DNA of 64,000 nt from assembly GCF_014656075.1 (NCBI RefSeq), contig NZ_BNBS01000023.1:1-64000 (forward strand), read 5' to 3'. The notes beneath the pieces are model-generated. The model was not told the DNA's origin. It ran no database searches and was given only the letters and a program-made list of their open reading frames with translations. This document shows, one piece after another, positions 9,657-17,969 of this stretch. The stretch's first letter is position 1, and each line of letters opens with the position of its first letter. The position numbers and the translations under genes were made by a program. The stretch is from Streptomyces hydrogenans. GTDB lineage: Bacteria > Actinomycetota > Actinomycetes > Streptomycetales > Streptomycetaceae.

Positions 9657-11618
9657 ATGGCACCCGATGACACTTCCGCCGCCGCGAGCGGCTCCGTACG
9701 GCCCGAGATCGACGTCGAGGCCCTGGCGCGGCTCCTCGACGGGGAGTACGCCGGGGTCCGCGACCTCGTCCGGACCAATCTGGCCGCCCATTCCTCCGTC
9801 CTGGAGGACGCCGAGCGGCTCGACAGGGAGGCGTTCCGCGAGCGGGTGCGGGACATCGCGGTCGCGATGGCGGGGACCGGGCAGACCGGGATGGGTTTCC
9901 CGGCGGCCCACGGCGGTGGGGACGACATCGGCGCCTCGGTCGCGGCCTTCGAGACCCTCGCGTTCGGGGACCTGTCGGTGCTGGTCAAGGTGGGGGTGCA
10001 GTTCGGCCTGTTCGGCGGGGCGATCCTCCAGCTGGGCACCGCCCGCCACCACGACGCCTACCTGTCGGACCTGGTGGCCGGCCGGCTGCTTGGGTGCTTC
10101 GCGATGACCGAGACCGGGCACGGGTCCCACGTGCAGGCACTCGGTACGGTCGCCCGCTACGACGCCGCCGCCGGGGAGTTCGTCGTCACGACCGAGGGCG
10201 ACGCGGCCCGCAAGGACTACATCGGGAACGCCGCCCGTCACGCCGAGCTCGCGGTCGTCTTCGCCCAGCTGGAGGTCGGCGGCGAGGCCCGCGGCGTACA
10301 CGCCCTGGTCGTACGGCTCCGCTCCGGCGGTGAGGTCGTGGACGGCGTGGAGATCGAGGACGACGGCCTCAAGATGGGCCTGAACGGCGTCGACAACGGC
10401 CGCATCCGCTTCCACGGCGTCCGCGTCCCGCGCGAGGCGCTCCTCAACCGCTTCGCCGACGTCACGCCCGAGGGCGACTACGTCAGCACCATCGACAACC
10501 CCGACCGCCGCTTCTTCACCATGCTCGGCACGCTCGTGCAGGGCCGGGTCTGCGTCGGCGGCGCGGGCGTGAGCGTGGCGAAGGTCGCGCTCACCCTCGC
10601 CGTGAAGTACGCCGTGCGCAGGCGTCAGTTCGAGGCGTCCCCGGGAGCCGGGGAGCGGCTGCTGCTGGACTACGGGCTGCACCAGCGCCGGCTGCTGCCG
10701 CTGCTCGCCCGGACGTACGCCCTCCACTTCGCGCAGGACACCGTGCGGGGGCAGCTTCACGACGTCTTCTCCGGCCTCGACGACTCGCCGCAGACGCGCC
10801 GGCGTCTGGAGTCACGGGCCGCGGGGACGAAGGCGCTCGGCACGTGGCACGCCACGCGCACCGTGCAGGAGTGCCGGGAGGCGTGCGGCGGCGCGGGGTA
10901 CCTGGCGGTGAACCGCTTCGCCGCCCTCAAGGCCGACAGCGACGTCTTCACCACCTTCGAGGGCGACAACCACGTCCTGCTCCAGCTCGTGGCGAAGGGC
11001 CTGCTCACCGACCACGCCGGCGAGTTCGAGGACCTCGACCAGCTCGGTGTGGTCCGCTACGTCACCGGTCTCGCGGTCGAGACCGTCATCGAGCGGACCT
11101 CCGCCCACAAGCTCCTGGAACGGGTCCGCGACCTGCTGCCCGGGGGCGACCAGTGGGACCGGGAGGCCGGGCTGCTGGACTCGGAGTACCAGCTGGCCAT
11201 GCTGCGCTACCGCGAGGAGCACATGCTCGGCGGCCTGGCCCGGCGCCTGAAGGCCGGCGTCGACAAGGGACGCGATCCCGGTGAGGTGTTCTCGTCGGTG
11301 CAGGACCACGTGATCGCGCTCGCCCGCGCGCACATGGAGCGGCTGGTGCTCGAATCGTTCGTCGACGCCTGCGAGGCACTTCCCGTCGACGGCAACAAGG
11401 TCGCGCTGGGCCTGCTGTGCGACCTGTACGCCCTGTCGGCGATCGAGGCGGACCGGGCCTGGTTCATGGAGCACGGCCGGCTGACCGTGCAGCGGTCCAA
11501 GGCGATCAGCCGCGAGGTGAACGACCTGTGCCGCAGGGTCCGTCCGCTCGCCGTCGACCTGGTCGACGCCTGGCGCGTCCCGCCGCCGCTGCTGCGGGCA
11601 CCGGACCTGCTGGGGTGA
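9657..11618 (+). CDS. Acyl-CoA oxidase/dehydrogenase family protein
   Basis: A 653-aa flavoenzyme, the length of acyl-CoA oxidases rather than the ~380 aa of dehydrogenases. The FAD/substrate-binding segment LLGCFAMTETGHGSHVQALGT is the oxidase-type signature, RKDYIGNAARHAELAVVFAQ forms the middle beta domain, and QECREACGGAGYLAVNRFAAL followed by TTFEGDNHVLLQLVAKGLL is the conserved C-terminal FAD/dimer region. An ACOX-type helical tail completes it. It should oxidise acyl-CoA to trans-2-enoyl-CoA in fatty-acid breakdown. GGAGG lies five bases before the ATG. It stands alone and is convergent with nothing; PPK2 follows 77 bases later on the same strand and may share its transcript. Confidence 0.92.
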   Translation: MAPDDTSAAASGSVRPEIDVEALARLLDGEYAGVRDLVRTNLAAHSSVLEDAERLDREAFRERVRDIAVAMAGTGQTGMGFPAAHGGGDDIGASVAAFETLAFGDLSVLVKVGVQFGLFGGAILQLGTARHHDAYLSDLVAGRLLGCFAMTETGHGSHVQALGTVARYDAAAGEFVVTTEGDAARKDYIGNAARHAELAVVFAQLEVGGEARGVHALVVRLRSGGEVVDGVEIEDDGLKMGLNGVDNGRIRFHGVRVPREALLNRFADVTPEGDYVSTIDNPDRRFFTMLGTLVQGRVCVGGAGVSVAKVALTLAVKYAVRRRQFEASPGAGERLLLDYGLHQRRLLPLLARTYALHFAQDTVRGQLHDVFSGLDDSPQTRRRLESRAAGTKALGTWHATRTVQECREACGGAGYLAVNRFAALKADSDVFTTFEGDNHVLLQLVAKGLLTDHAGEFEDLDQLGVVRYVTGLAVETVIERTSAHKLLERVRDLLPGGDQWDREAGLLDSEYQLAMLRYREEHMLGGLARRLKAGVDKGRDPGEVFSSVQDHVIALARAHMERLVLESFVDACEALPVDGNKVALGLLCDLYALSAIEADRAWFMEHGRLTVQRSKAISREVNDLCRRVRPLAVDLVDAWRVPPPLLRAPDLLG

Positions 11619-11695
11619 GGGGCTGGTCGGACGGCCCGCGTCCCGTGCCCCTGATGGCGGCCATGCCGGAGCGGATCAGGGGGTAGGCGTGGGGT

Positions 11696-12679
11696 GTGGA
11701 CGATCAGGAATCATCGCGGCCGGAGGCCGAGGACCTGCTGGCCGGGCTGAGCGTGGACGACCGGCGGCCCGAGCAGCCCGTCCTGCTGGACTCCTCCGGG
11801 AAGCCGATCCGCACCTGGCGGGAGAACTACCCGTACGACCGCAAGCTGCGCCGTGCGGAGTACGAGCGGAGCAAGCGCATCCTGCAGATCGAGCTGCTGA
11901 AGCTCCAGCGCTGGGTGAAGGAGACCGGGGCCCGGCTGGTGGTCATCTGCGAGGGCCGGGACGCGGCGGGCAAGGGCGGCACGATCCAGCGGTTCACCGA
12001 GCGGCTCAACCCGCGCGGGGCGCGGATCGTGGCGCTGGACAAGCCGACCGAGCGGGAGGCGGGGCAGTGGTACTTCCAGCGGTACGTCGCCCATCTGCCG
12101 GCGGCCGGTGAGATCGTCTTCTTCGACCGGTCCTGGTACAACCGGGCCGGTGTGGAGAAGGTGATGGGGTTCTGCACCCCCGAGCAGTACGCGCTGTTCC
12201 TGCGGCAGTGTCCCGGCTTCGAGGCGATGCTCGTGGACGACGGGATCCTGCTGGTGAAGTTCTGGTTCTCGGTCTCCCGGGCCGAACAGCGGACCCGTTT
12301 CGCGATCCGGCAGGTCGATCCGGTGCGGCAGTGGAAGCTGTCGCCCACCGACCTCGCCTCGCTGGACCGGTGGGACGCGTACACGAGCGCGAAGGTGGAG
12401 ATGTTCCGGGCCACCGACACCGAGGCCGCGCCGTGGACGGTGGTCAAGAGCAACGACAAGCGGCGCGCGCGGCTGGAGGCCATGCGCAGCCTGCTGTGGC
12501 GCGTCGACTACGCCAGCAAGGACGAGGAGGCGGTGGGCTCTCCCGACCCCCTCGTCGTCGGCGCCGCCGACACCCTGCTGGAGGCCGGCGAGCAGCCCAC
12601 CGACCTCTCCCCCACTCCCCTGACGGGTGCGCACGCCGGTCCGGGTCTGCACCCCGACCGTCCGGAGGGCCGTACCTGA
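11696..12679 (+). CDS. ppk2: Polyphosphate kinase 2 family protein
   Basis: A 327-aa PPK2 enzyme, which transfers phosphate between polyphosphate and nucleotides. The P-loop EGRDAAGKGGT (about residues 86-96), the Walker B FFDRSWYNRAGVE and the lid motif TRFAIRQVDPVRQWKLS are all intact. PPK2 subclasses (NDP- or NMP-phosphorylating) cannot be separated with certainty by eye; the single-domain length fits class I or III. The start is a GTG with only weak upstream purines. The C-terminal ~45 residues are Pro/Gly/Thr-rich and probably disordered. Confidence 0.93.
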   Translation: MDDQESSRPEAEDLLAGLSVDDRRPEQPVLLDSSGKPIRTWRENYPYDRKLRRAEYERSKRILQIELLKLQRWVKETGARLVVICEGRDAAGKGGTIQRFTERLNPRGARIVALDKPTEREAGQWYFQRYVAHLPAAGEIVFFDRSWYNRAGVEKVMGFCTPEQYALFLRQCPGFEAMLVDDGILLVKFWFSVSRAEQRTRFAIRQVDPVRQWKLSPTDLASLDRWDAYTSAKVEMFRATDTEAAPWTVVKSNDKRRARLEAMRSLLWRVDYASKDEEAVGSPDPLVVGAADTLLEAGEQPTDLSPTPLTGAHAGPGLHPDRPEGRT

Positions 12680-12725
12680 CGCAGGCCCGTGCCGGGCCGG
12701 CGGCCGTCCGGTCGGCGGCGTCCGG

Positions 12726-13496
12726 TCAGCTCCGAGGGACGTCGACGCCGGCCGCGCGCAGGTGCGCCGCGATCAGCGCGTTGAGGCGGGCGAGGGCGGG
12801 GGCCTCGCGGTGGTGGTCGACCAGGTCGTAGCGGGTGGCGGCGTCGGGCCGGGCGCGGAACTCCGGCGGCGGCTCCAGCAGGGACCGGTCGGCCAGGAGC
12901 TTGGCGGCCCAGACCCGGGCGAGTTCGGGGATGCGGGGGTCGGCGGGGTCCCAGGACGCCGCTTCGAGTCCGCGGCGGGTGAGGTCGACGGACTCCGGGT
13001 CGTCCAGGGAGCTTTCGAGCCGGGCCAGGAAGCGGTCGAAAATCTCCGGGACGCCCGCCCGGGCGAGGACGAGGGCCTCCCGCTGCGCGGCGACGTAGTC
13101 GGGGTCGAAGCCGAGGGCGGTGAGCCGCTCCAGCGCGGCACAGGCCCGGTCGGGCAGCAGGGCGCGGTCCCCGTGGTCGAGCCGGTGCAGCCGGTCGCGG
13201 CGGGCGGCCGGGGCCTCGATCTGTTCGGTGAGGCGCCGGTGGACGTCCTGGAGGGTGGCGGCGAAGTGTTCGGGGCCCGCGTCGAGGAGACCGCCGATCT
13301 CGGCCAGGGCCACGCCGGCCTCGGCGAGGGTCCGCACGCGCGTCAGGCGGAACAGGTCGGCCGATCCGTAGCGGCGGTAGCCGGAGCCGTCGCGGTCCGG
13401 TTCCGCCACCAGGCCGAGCCGGTGGTAGTGCCGGACGGTCTTGATGGTGACGCCGATGAACCCGGCCGCCTGCCCGATCGTGAGTCCCCCTGCCAT
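12726..13496 (-). CDS. MerR-family transcriptional regulator
   Basis: A 256-aa regulator. The N-terminal MerR winged helix is clear (LTIGQAAGFIGVTIKTVRHY, HRLGLVAEPDRDGSGYRRYG), followed by the linking helix and a ~150-residue helical effector domain resembling TipAS-type ligand-binding regions. No Cys cluster is present, so it is not a metal sensor of the classical type. The ATG at the start of MAGGLTIG was chosen because it begins the domain and has GGAGGGG 11 bases upstream; the open frame upstream is Arg/Pro-rich noise. It is divergent from the serine hydrolase gene, whose promoter carries a typical MerR operator. Confidence 0.9.
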   Translation of the reverse strand: MAGGLTIGQAAGFIGVTIKTVRHYHRLGLVAEPDRDGSGYRRYGSADLFRLTRVRTLAEAGVALAEIGGLLDAGPEHFAATLQDVHRRLTEQIEAPAARRDRLHRLDHGDRALLPDRACAALERLTALGFDPDYVAAQREALVLARAGVPEIFDRFLARLESSLDDPESVDLTRRGLEAASWDPADPRIPELARVWAAKLLADRSLLEPPPEFRARPDAATRYDLVDHHREAPALARLNALIAAHLRAAGVDVPRS

Positions 13497-13793
13497 CGGA
13501 TCGGTACCCCTCCGTGTCGTCCGACTGTCCTGCGGTCCCGGGTCCGCGGGCGGGCTCGGGCCGCGGGCGCCGGTCTGTTCTCCCTCGCGTTTGGGGTGTC
13601 CCGGCCGCGCGTGCTCGCGCTCGCACGGGCGAGGGTAGCGCGCGTCCCGTCGCCTGTTCACGTGCCGCCTCCCTCGGACCGGCCCCGCTGAATCCGTCCG
13701 CCTGCCCGCTCGTGCGACCCCGCTGAATCCGTCCCGCCTCCCCACTCGTGCGGCGCCGGTGCCGGCGCCGAACGGCAGCTCCGGGGAACGGTC
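13497..13793. other. Divergent intergenic region between the MerR and serine hydrolase genes (left part)
   Basis: About 300 non-coding bases upstream of the MerR gene. It contains an imperfect direct repeat (annotated separately) and GC-rich dyads such as CGGCGCCGGTGCCGGCGCCG. It presumably holds the MerR gene's own promoter, although no clear boxes are seen. Confidence 0.4.
13683..13752. repeat. Two imperfect ~35-bp tandem copies
   Basis: Two adjacent copies beginning CCCCGCTGAATCCGTC and ending CTCGTGCG, differing at a few positions. No function can be assigned. They lie ~45 bases upstream of the MerR-type operator. Confidence 0.6.
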
Positions 13794-13824
13794 TTGACCT
13801 TGACCCTGGGTCAAGGCCTCAGGC
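13794..13824 (+). promoter_or_regulatory. MerR-type promoter/operator for the serine hydrolase
   Basis: A perfect 19-bp palindrome, CCTTGACCCTGGGTCAAGG (13798-13816), overlaps a -35-like TTGACC (13794-13799). Nineteen bases further is the likely but poor -10 (TCAGGC region). A dyad placed inside an over-long ~19-bp spacer is the hallmark of promoters activated by MerR proteins, which twist the DNA to realign the boxes. The divergent MerR gene is the obvious regulator. Confidence 0.75.
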
Positions 13825-13900
13825 TCCCGGTACGGCCTCCGCTCGGCGGCCGTACCGACCGGATCCGGGCCGCGCGCGGCCCCGAGCGAAGGAGAGACCC

Positions 13901-15130
13901 ATGGCGGCACGGAACGGCGACGGCATCTCGGAAGCGGGACTGCGGCGGCTCCGCGAGGTGCTGGCGCGGCACGTCGAGTCGAAGAGGATCCCCGGGCTCG
14001 TCGCCCTGGTCGGTCGCGGCGGGCACACGCACGTCGAGGCGATGGGGACGATGCGCCACGACGGTGGTCCGCCCATGCGGCGGGACACCGTCTTCCGGAT
14101 GGCGTCCGCCTCCAAGCCGGTGACGATGGCCGCGGCGATGGTCCTGCTCGACGAGTGCCGGCTGCGCCTGGACGACCCGGTCGACCCGTGGCTGCCCGAG
14201 CTCGCCGACCGGCGCGTGCTCAAGCGGCCCGACGGCCCCCTCGACGACACCGTGCCCGCGCGGCGGCCGATCACCGTGCGGGACCTGCTGACCTCGACCT
14301 TCGGGCTGGGCACGGACTTCGAGCTGCTGGACGCGCCGATCCGGGCCGCGCTGTTCGAGCGCACCGACTACAGCGTCGTGTCCGGCCCCGCGCCCGAGCC
14401 GGACGAGTGGATGCGCCGACTGGGCGAGCTGCCGCTGTCGTACCAGCCCGGCGAGCGCTGGCAGTACGACCTGAGCAACGAGGTCGCCGGGGTCCTGGTC
14501 TCCCGGGTCGCCGGCGTGCCGCTGGAGACGTTCCTGCGCGAGCGCGTCCTCGGTCCACTGGGCATGCGGGACACGGGGTTCCACGTGCCCCCGGAGAAGA
14601 TCGACCGGCTGCCGACGCTCTACGGGCCCGACCCGCGGACCGGGGAGTTCCTGGTCTGGGACGAGGCGGCGGGCGGCCGGTGCAGCCGTCCCCCGGCGTT
14701 CCAGGGCGCCGGCGGCGGGCTCGTCTCGACGGTCGACGACTACCACGCCTACTTCCGCATGCTGCTCGCGGGCGGCACGCACGACGGCGAGCGGATCCTG
14801 TCCCGGTCCGCCGTCGAGCTGATGACCACCAACCGTCTGACGCCCGACCAGCTCGCCGCCCGCACCTCGATGTTCCGCGACATGGCCCACCTCGCGCCCG
14901 GCCAGGCACAGCACGGCGGCTGGGGGTTCGGGATGGCGGTGCGCACCCAGCGCGTCGACTACGCGCCCCTCGGCCAGTTCGGCTGGGACGGCGGCAGCGG
15001 CACCTCCGCGTACGCCGACCCGCGGAACGGACTGGTCGGGATCCTGCTCACCCAGGTGGGGATGTCCACGCCGGATTCGGCGCGCCTCATCCACGACTTC
15101 TGGACCACGCTGTACCAGGCGGTCGACTGA
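13901..15130 (+). CDS. Serine hydrolase of the class C beta-lactamase/DD-peptidase family
   Basis: A 409-aa protein with the penicillin-binding fold. The nucleophile motif SASK (Ser69-x-x-Lys72) is in MASASKPVTMAAAMVLLDE, a tyrosine motif lies in WQYDLSNEVAGVL, and HGGWGFGM resembles the third active-site motif. No signal peptide is seen, so it is probably cytoplasmic. Members include esterases, D-aminopeptidases and carboxypeptidases, so antibiotic resistance should not be assumed. The ATG after GAAGGAG was chosen. The gene sits behind a MerR-type operator and is probably induced by the divergent regulator's ligand. Three GC-rich hairpins follow it. Confidence 0.88.
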   Translation: MAARNGDGISEAGLRRLREVLARHVESKRIPGLVALVGRGGHTHVEAMGTMRHDGGPPMRRDTVFRMASASKPVTMAAAMVLLDECRLRLDDPVDPWLPELADRRVLKRPDGPLDDTVPARRPITVRDLLTSTFGLGTDFELLDAPIRAALFERTDYSVVSGPAPEPDEWMRRLGELPLSYQPGERWQYDLSNEVAGVLVSRVAGVPLETFLRERVLGPLGMRDTGFHVPPEKIDRLPTLYGPDPRTGEFLVWDEAAGGRCSRPPAFQGAGGGLVSTVDDYHAYFRMLLAGGTHDGERILSRSAVELMTTNRLTPDQLAARTSMFRDMAHLAPGQAQHGGWGFGMAVRTQRVDYAPLGQFGWDGGSGTSAYADPRNGLVGILLTQVGMSTPDSARLIHDFWTTLYQAVD

Positions 15131-15189
15131 GGGGGCGGATCGCCGGGGCGCCGGAGGTCACGGCCGCGCGCGGCCGCGGGCGTGCTTGG

Positions 15190-15229
15190 GACCGCCCCGC
15201 GCGAGGGGGGGAAGACGCACGGGGCGGTC
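15190..15229. terminator. Hairpin with 10-bp GACCGCCCCG stem
   Basis: GACCGCCCCG pairs with CGGGGCGGTC across a 20-base loop, about 60 bases past the serine hydrolase stop. Confidence 0.55.
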
Positions 15230-15270
15230 GCGCCGCGGCCGGCGGCAGGAGGGGAGCGCCGCCGGCGGGC

Positions 15271-15297
15271 GGGTGAGCGCGGGTGCCGCGCTCACCC
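15271..15297. terminator. Hairpin with 12-bp stem and 3-base loop
   Basis: GGGTGAGCGCGG pairs perfectly with CCGCGCTCACCC around loop GTG, giving a very stable structure that would work on either strand. Confidence 0.65.
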
Positions 15298-15376
15298 GGC
15301 GGCTGCCCACGGCTCCCGCCCTTACTCGCCCGGCGGCGGAGAAACCGGAGGGCCGGAGCGGTGCGCCCGCGCGGGG

Positions 15377-15415
15377 CGGCGGCCCCGCACCGGAAAGGAG
15401 GGTGCGGGGCCGCCG
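15377..15415. terminator. Hairpin with 15-bp perfect stem
   Basis: The arms 15377-15391 and 15401-15415 (CGGCGGCCCCGCACC and its complement) enclose the 9-base loop GGAAAGGAG. It is the strongest of the three hairpins and is probably a bidirectional terminator between the convergent genes. Confidence 0.7.
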
Positions 15416-15502
15416 GATCGCGACCGGCGGCGGGGTTGCCACCGGCTCGCGATCGAGTGCAGTCCCATGCGCTCACGGCGCGCGTACCCCCGTTTCCCCC
15501 GC

Positions 15503-15820
15503 TCACACCCCTCGATCCGACGGCCGAGGTGCTTCCGGTCGAGCCGCCTTGCCGGAGGGGCCTGAGGGATCTTGGGAATCGGCGGTGTCGGTGGGGGTGA
15601 GACGGCGGGCGAGTACGCGCTGGGCCGGATCCTGGTGGCCGCCCGAGGCGAGGATGCGGACCTCGTCCCGGTCGCTGATCTCCGCCCGGATGATGCCGGT
15701 GGGGTCCGCGTAGACCGGATGGCCGCCGGGTCCTTTGGAAGAGGTGCGCTCGACGATCGCGACGTCCTGGGCGGAACCCGTGTCGTCGGAGAACACCAGC
15801 TCGTATCGGACTGGGTTCAT
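15503..15820 (-). CDS. Small protein of unknown function
   Basis: A ~105-aa soluble protein whose N-terminal half is well ordered (MNPVRYELVFSDDTGSAQDV, then AEISDRDEVRILASGGHQ). The last ~30 residues are Ser/Pro/Asp-rich and probably disordered. The style resembles small uncharacterised Streptomyces families starting near an RYELVF strand (possibly DUF6296), but I cannot confirm this. An alternative ATG three codons upstream (15829) exists; neither has a strong ribosome site. Codon use fits coding. It is convergent with the serine hydrolase gene across a terminator block. Confidence 0.6.
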   Translation of the reverse strand: MNPVRYELVFSDDTGSAQDVAIVERTSSKGPGGHPVYADPTGIIRAEISDRDEVRILASGGHQDPAQRVLARRLTPTDTADSQDPSGPSGKAARPEAPRPSDRGV

Positions 15821-16023
15821 TCCACCCATCCTACGCCGACGGCCGGGACCCGCCCCCGGGCCCGGCAGCCGAGAACCCGCTGGTTAGAGTGGTGCGAGGC
15901 CGCGCCGCCGCACCAGGGTCGGGCGCGAGACCGGGCCGACTGTCGACCACAGGGTCCCGGGCGACCGACCGCCCCTCCCCCTCGTCCGGCCCACGGCCGC
16001 CTGCCCCGGAAACCCCGCATCAC

Positions 16024-16602
16024 ATGAGTACCGACATCGCTCCCCGTCCCGACCCCGCCCCGGCCGTGGGCGCCTCCGCCCCGGGCCCGAACCACGGGCG
16101 TCGGCGTCTGGCCCGCATGGCCGGCCGCGCTCCCGCCCGCCCGACGCCCGCGGCCGCCGCGCACAACGTCAGCGCCGCCACCGCGGCTCTGCTCGCGCTC
16201 GTCGGGATCGGCGCCGCGCTCCACGAGCCGGTCCTCATACCCCCGCTCGCCGCCAGCGCCGCACTGGTCCACTGCGCCCCCGCGCTCCCCCTGGCACAGC
16301 CGCGCAGCGTGGTCGTCGGCCATCTCCTCGGCACCGCCGCCGGATACCTGGTGGCCCTCGTGGCGGACGGCAGCGCGAGGGCCGCCGCCCTGGCCGCCGG
16401 GGCGACCCTCGCGCTGACGACCCTCGCCCGGACTCCGCACTCGCCCGCCTGCGCCACGGCCGTCGTCATCGTCCTCCAGGAACCCGCACCGGCCAGGTTC
16501 GTCCCCTTGCTGTTCGGCTCCACCGTCCTGCTCGTCCTGACCGCGTACGCCGCGTCCCGGGTGCGCCGCGCGGCGCCGAGGTACCCCGCCTACTGGTGGT
16601 GA
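16024..16602 (+). CDS. HPP-family integral membrane protein
   Basis: A 192-aa protein. After a ~45-residue Pro/Arg-rich cytoplasmic start come four hydrophobic segments. They include AATAALLALVGIGAAL, LIPPLAASAALVHCAPALPL with the PLAQPRSVVVGHLLGT motif typical of HPP proteins, LAAGATLALTTLARTPHSPA, and FVPLLFGSTVLLVLTAY. Established knowledge: HPP proteins are small membrane proteins, some linked to nitrite transport. The MSTDIAP start was chosen because upstream in-frame sequence is low complexity. No clear Shine-Dalgarno sequence precedes it, so the start is the least certain part. It is convergent with the NmrA-type gene, 27 bases away. Confidence 0.8.
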   Translation: MSTDIAPRPDPAPAVGASAPGPNHGRRRLARMAGRAPARPTPAAAAHNVSAATAALLALVGIGAALHEPVLIPPLAASAALVHCAPALPLAQPRSVVVGHLLGTAAGYLVALVADGSARAAALAAGATLALTTLARTPHSPACATAVVIVLQEPAPARFVPLLFGSTVLLVLTAYAASRVRRAAPRYPAYWW

Positions 16603-16629
16603 CCCACCGGCGCCCTGCCGACGGAGGGC

Positions 16630-17451
16630 CTACACGAGGGCTGCCGGTCGCGTGGCCGACGCGACGGCGACGGCCGTCGCCAGGGGGTCGCGGGGCGGGC
16701 GGCCGAGAAGGTCCGCGAGGTCGGTGGAGGTGCCGTCCAGGAAGCCGTGCCGGATGCCCGTGGCGATCGAGGAGAGCATCGGCGGCTGGAACGGCAGGAG
16801 CGAGGGCGTCTCCTCCAGGAGCCTGCGCCGGTACTCGCCCAGGCCGATGGTGCGGTGCGGGACGCCGAGCCGGTCGGCCACCTGCCCCGCGGTGATCGGC
16901 CTGCCGACGAGGTCGTGGACGCGCCCGTCGTGTCCGGTGGGATCCGCCGCGACGGTCGCGGCGGCCTCCGCGAGGTCCTCCCGTACGACCGCCGCCAGGG
17001 CACCCTCCCCGAAGGGGGACACCACGGCGCCGTCGGCCCACGTCAGCAGGCCGCCAAAGAGTTCGGCGTACAGGCCGTTGCGCAGGATGGTCCACGGCAG
17101 TCCGCTCGCCCGCACCAGGCGCTCGGTGGCACGGTGGGCCGGCGCGAATCCGAGGTGGTCGCCGGCCGTGGTCAGGCTCGTGTAGACGACATGGCCGACG
17201 CCGTCGCGGACGGCGGCTTCCAGGACCGCCGCGTGCCGGGCCACGACCCGGTCGTCCTCGGCGTATCCGGCGGAGACCAGGACGAGGGTCGACGCCCCGG
17301 TGAGATCGAGGCTCCCGCGGTCGTCGAAGTCCAGGTGCCGCGTCCCCTCGCCCGGCGTGCGGCTGCCGCCGGTCGCGGCGACGCCGCGGGCGCGCAGCGC
17401 GGCGAGGGTGGCAGAGCCGAGGTTCCCGTTCGCTCCCGTCACCAGGATCAT
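16630..17451 (-). CDS. NmrA-like NAD(P)H-binding (SDR-type) protein
   Basis: A 273-aa atypical short-chain dehydrogenase. The glycine-rich cofactor loop MILVTGANGNLGSATLAALR starts the protein, and VVYTSLTTAGDH, APAHRATERLVRASGLPWTI and LRNGLYAELF follow in NmrA-family order. The Ser-Tyr-Lys triad of classical SDRs is not obvious, as in many NmrA redox-sensor or quinone-oxidoreductase homologues (QorB, YtfG type). The start sits at the Rossmann strand with GGAAGG 12 bases upstream. It is divergent from an HxlR regulator, a very common pair in actinobacteria in which HxlR represses the oxidoreductase gene in response to reactive electrophiles. Confidence 0.88.
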   Translation of the reverse strand: MILVTGANGNLGSATLAALRARGVAATGGSRTPGEGTRHLDFDDRGSLDLTGASTLVLVSAGYAEDDRVVARHAAVLEAAVRDGVGHVVYTSLTTAGDHLGFAPAHRATERLVRASGLPWTILRNGLYAELFGGLLTWADGAVVSPFGEGALAAVVREDLAEAAATVAADPTGHDGRVHDLVGRPITAGQVADRLGVPHRTIGLGEYRRRLLEETPSLLPFQPPMLSSIATGIRHGFLDGTSTDLADLLGRPPRDPLATAVAVASATRPAALV

Positions 17452-17453
17452 GT

Positions 17454-17508
17454 CGATCGAAGCCTTCCGTCGTCGTTCCGTTCGGTCACTACGCTTGATC
17501 TTCGATCG
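17454..17508. promoter_or_regulatory. Inverted repeat in the NmrA-HxlR divergent promoter
   Basis: CGATCGAAG (17454-17462) and CTTCGATCG (17500-17508) are exact 9-bp inverted copies flanking the 87-base divergent region. The symmetric placement relative to both start codons makes them plausible HxlR operator half-sites controlling both genes. This is an inference from symmetry only. Confidence 0.5.
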
Positions 17509-17538
17509 CCCGTTCACCGGTCACAAGGAGGCAGTTCG

Positions 17539-17958
17539 ATGTCACCCACGCACACCGCGGTAACCACCCCCGCCGCGCTCGAACCCTGTGGCCGCGAGGA
17601 CCATCCCGACTGCGGCATCCGCGACCTCCAGGACCGCATCGGCGACAAGTGGTCGGTGTTCGTGATCGTGGAGCTCGCGAGCGGACCGCGCCGCTTCCGC
17701 GAACTGCAGCGCGCCGTCGACGGCATCTCCCAGCGCATGCTCACCCTCACCGTGCGCAGGCTCGAACGGGACGGCCTGGTGCTGCGCACGGTGTACCCGA
17801 CGGTCCCGGCGCAGGTCGACTACCGCCTGACCGAGACCGGAGCCGGGCTCACCCATCTGGTCAAGGCCCTCGCCGACTGGTCCCTCGCCCACCGCGCCGT
17901 CATCTCCGACGCGCGCCGCGCGTACGACGAGTCCCACCCCGACCACGACATCCGCTGA
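17539..17958 (+). CDS. HxlR-family transcriptional regulator
   Basis: A 139-aa winged-helix regulator. The motif LQDRIGDKWSVFVIVELASG, then RFRELQRAVDGISQRMLTLT and VRRLERDGLVLRTVYPTVPA, followed by VDYRLTETGAGL, are canonical HxlR/DUF24 features. Two cysteines, in ALEPCGREDHPDCGIRDLQD, lie just before the DNA-binding domain and may act as redox sensors as in YodB/QorR-type proteins. AAGGAGG precedes the ATG. It probably represses itself and the divergent NmrA-type oxidoreductase. Confidence 0.93.
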   Translation: MSPTHTAVTTPAALEPCGREDHPDCGIRDLQDRIGDKWSVFVIVELASGPRRFRELQRAVDGISQRMLTLTVRRLERDGLVLRTVYPTVPAQVDYRLTETGAGLTHLVKALADWSLAHRAVISDARRAYDESHPDHDIR

Positions 17959-17969
17959 GTCAGCGGGGG

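Larger units (their letters stand above)
15131..15502. other. Intergenic region between converging genes
   Basis: The ~370 bases between the serine hydrolase gene and the small minus-strand gene hold no supported CDS. They are occupied by three strong inverted repeats, annotated separately, acting as termination sites for both strands. Confidence 0.55.

Noticed and set aside
13901..15130. Antibiotic-resistance beta-lactamase
   Set aside because: It has the fold and SxxK motif but lacks a signal peptide, so a general serine hydrolase is the safer call.
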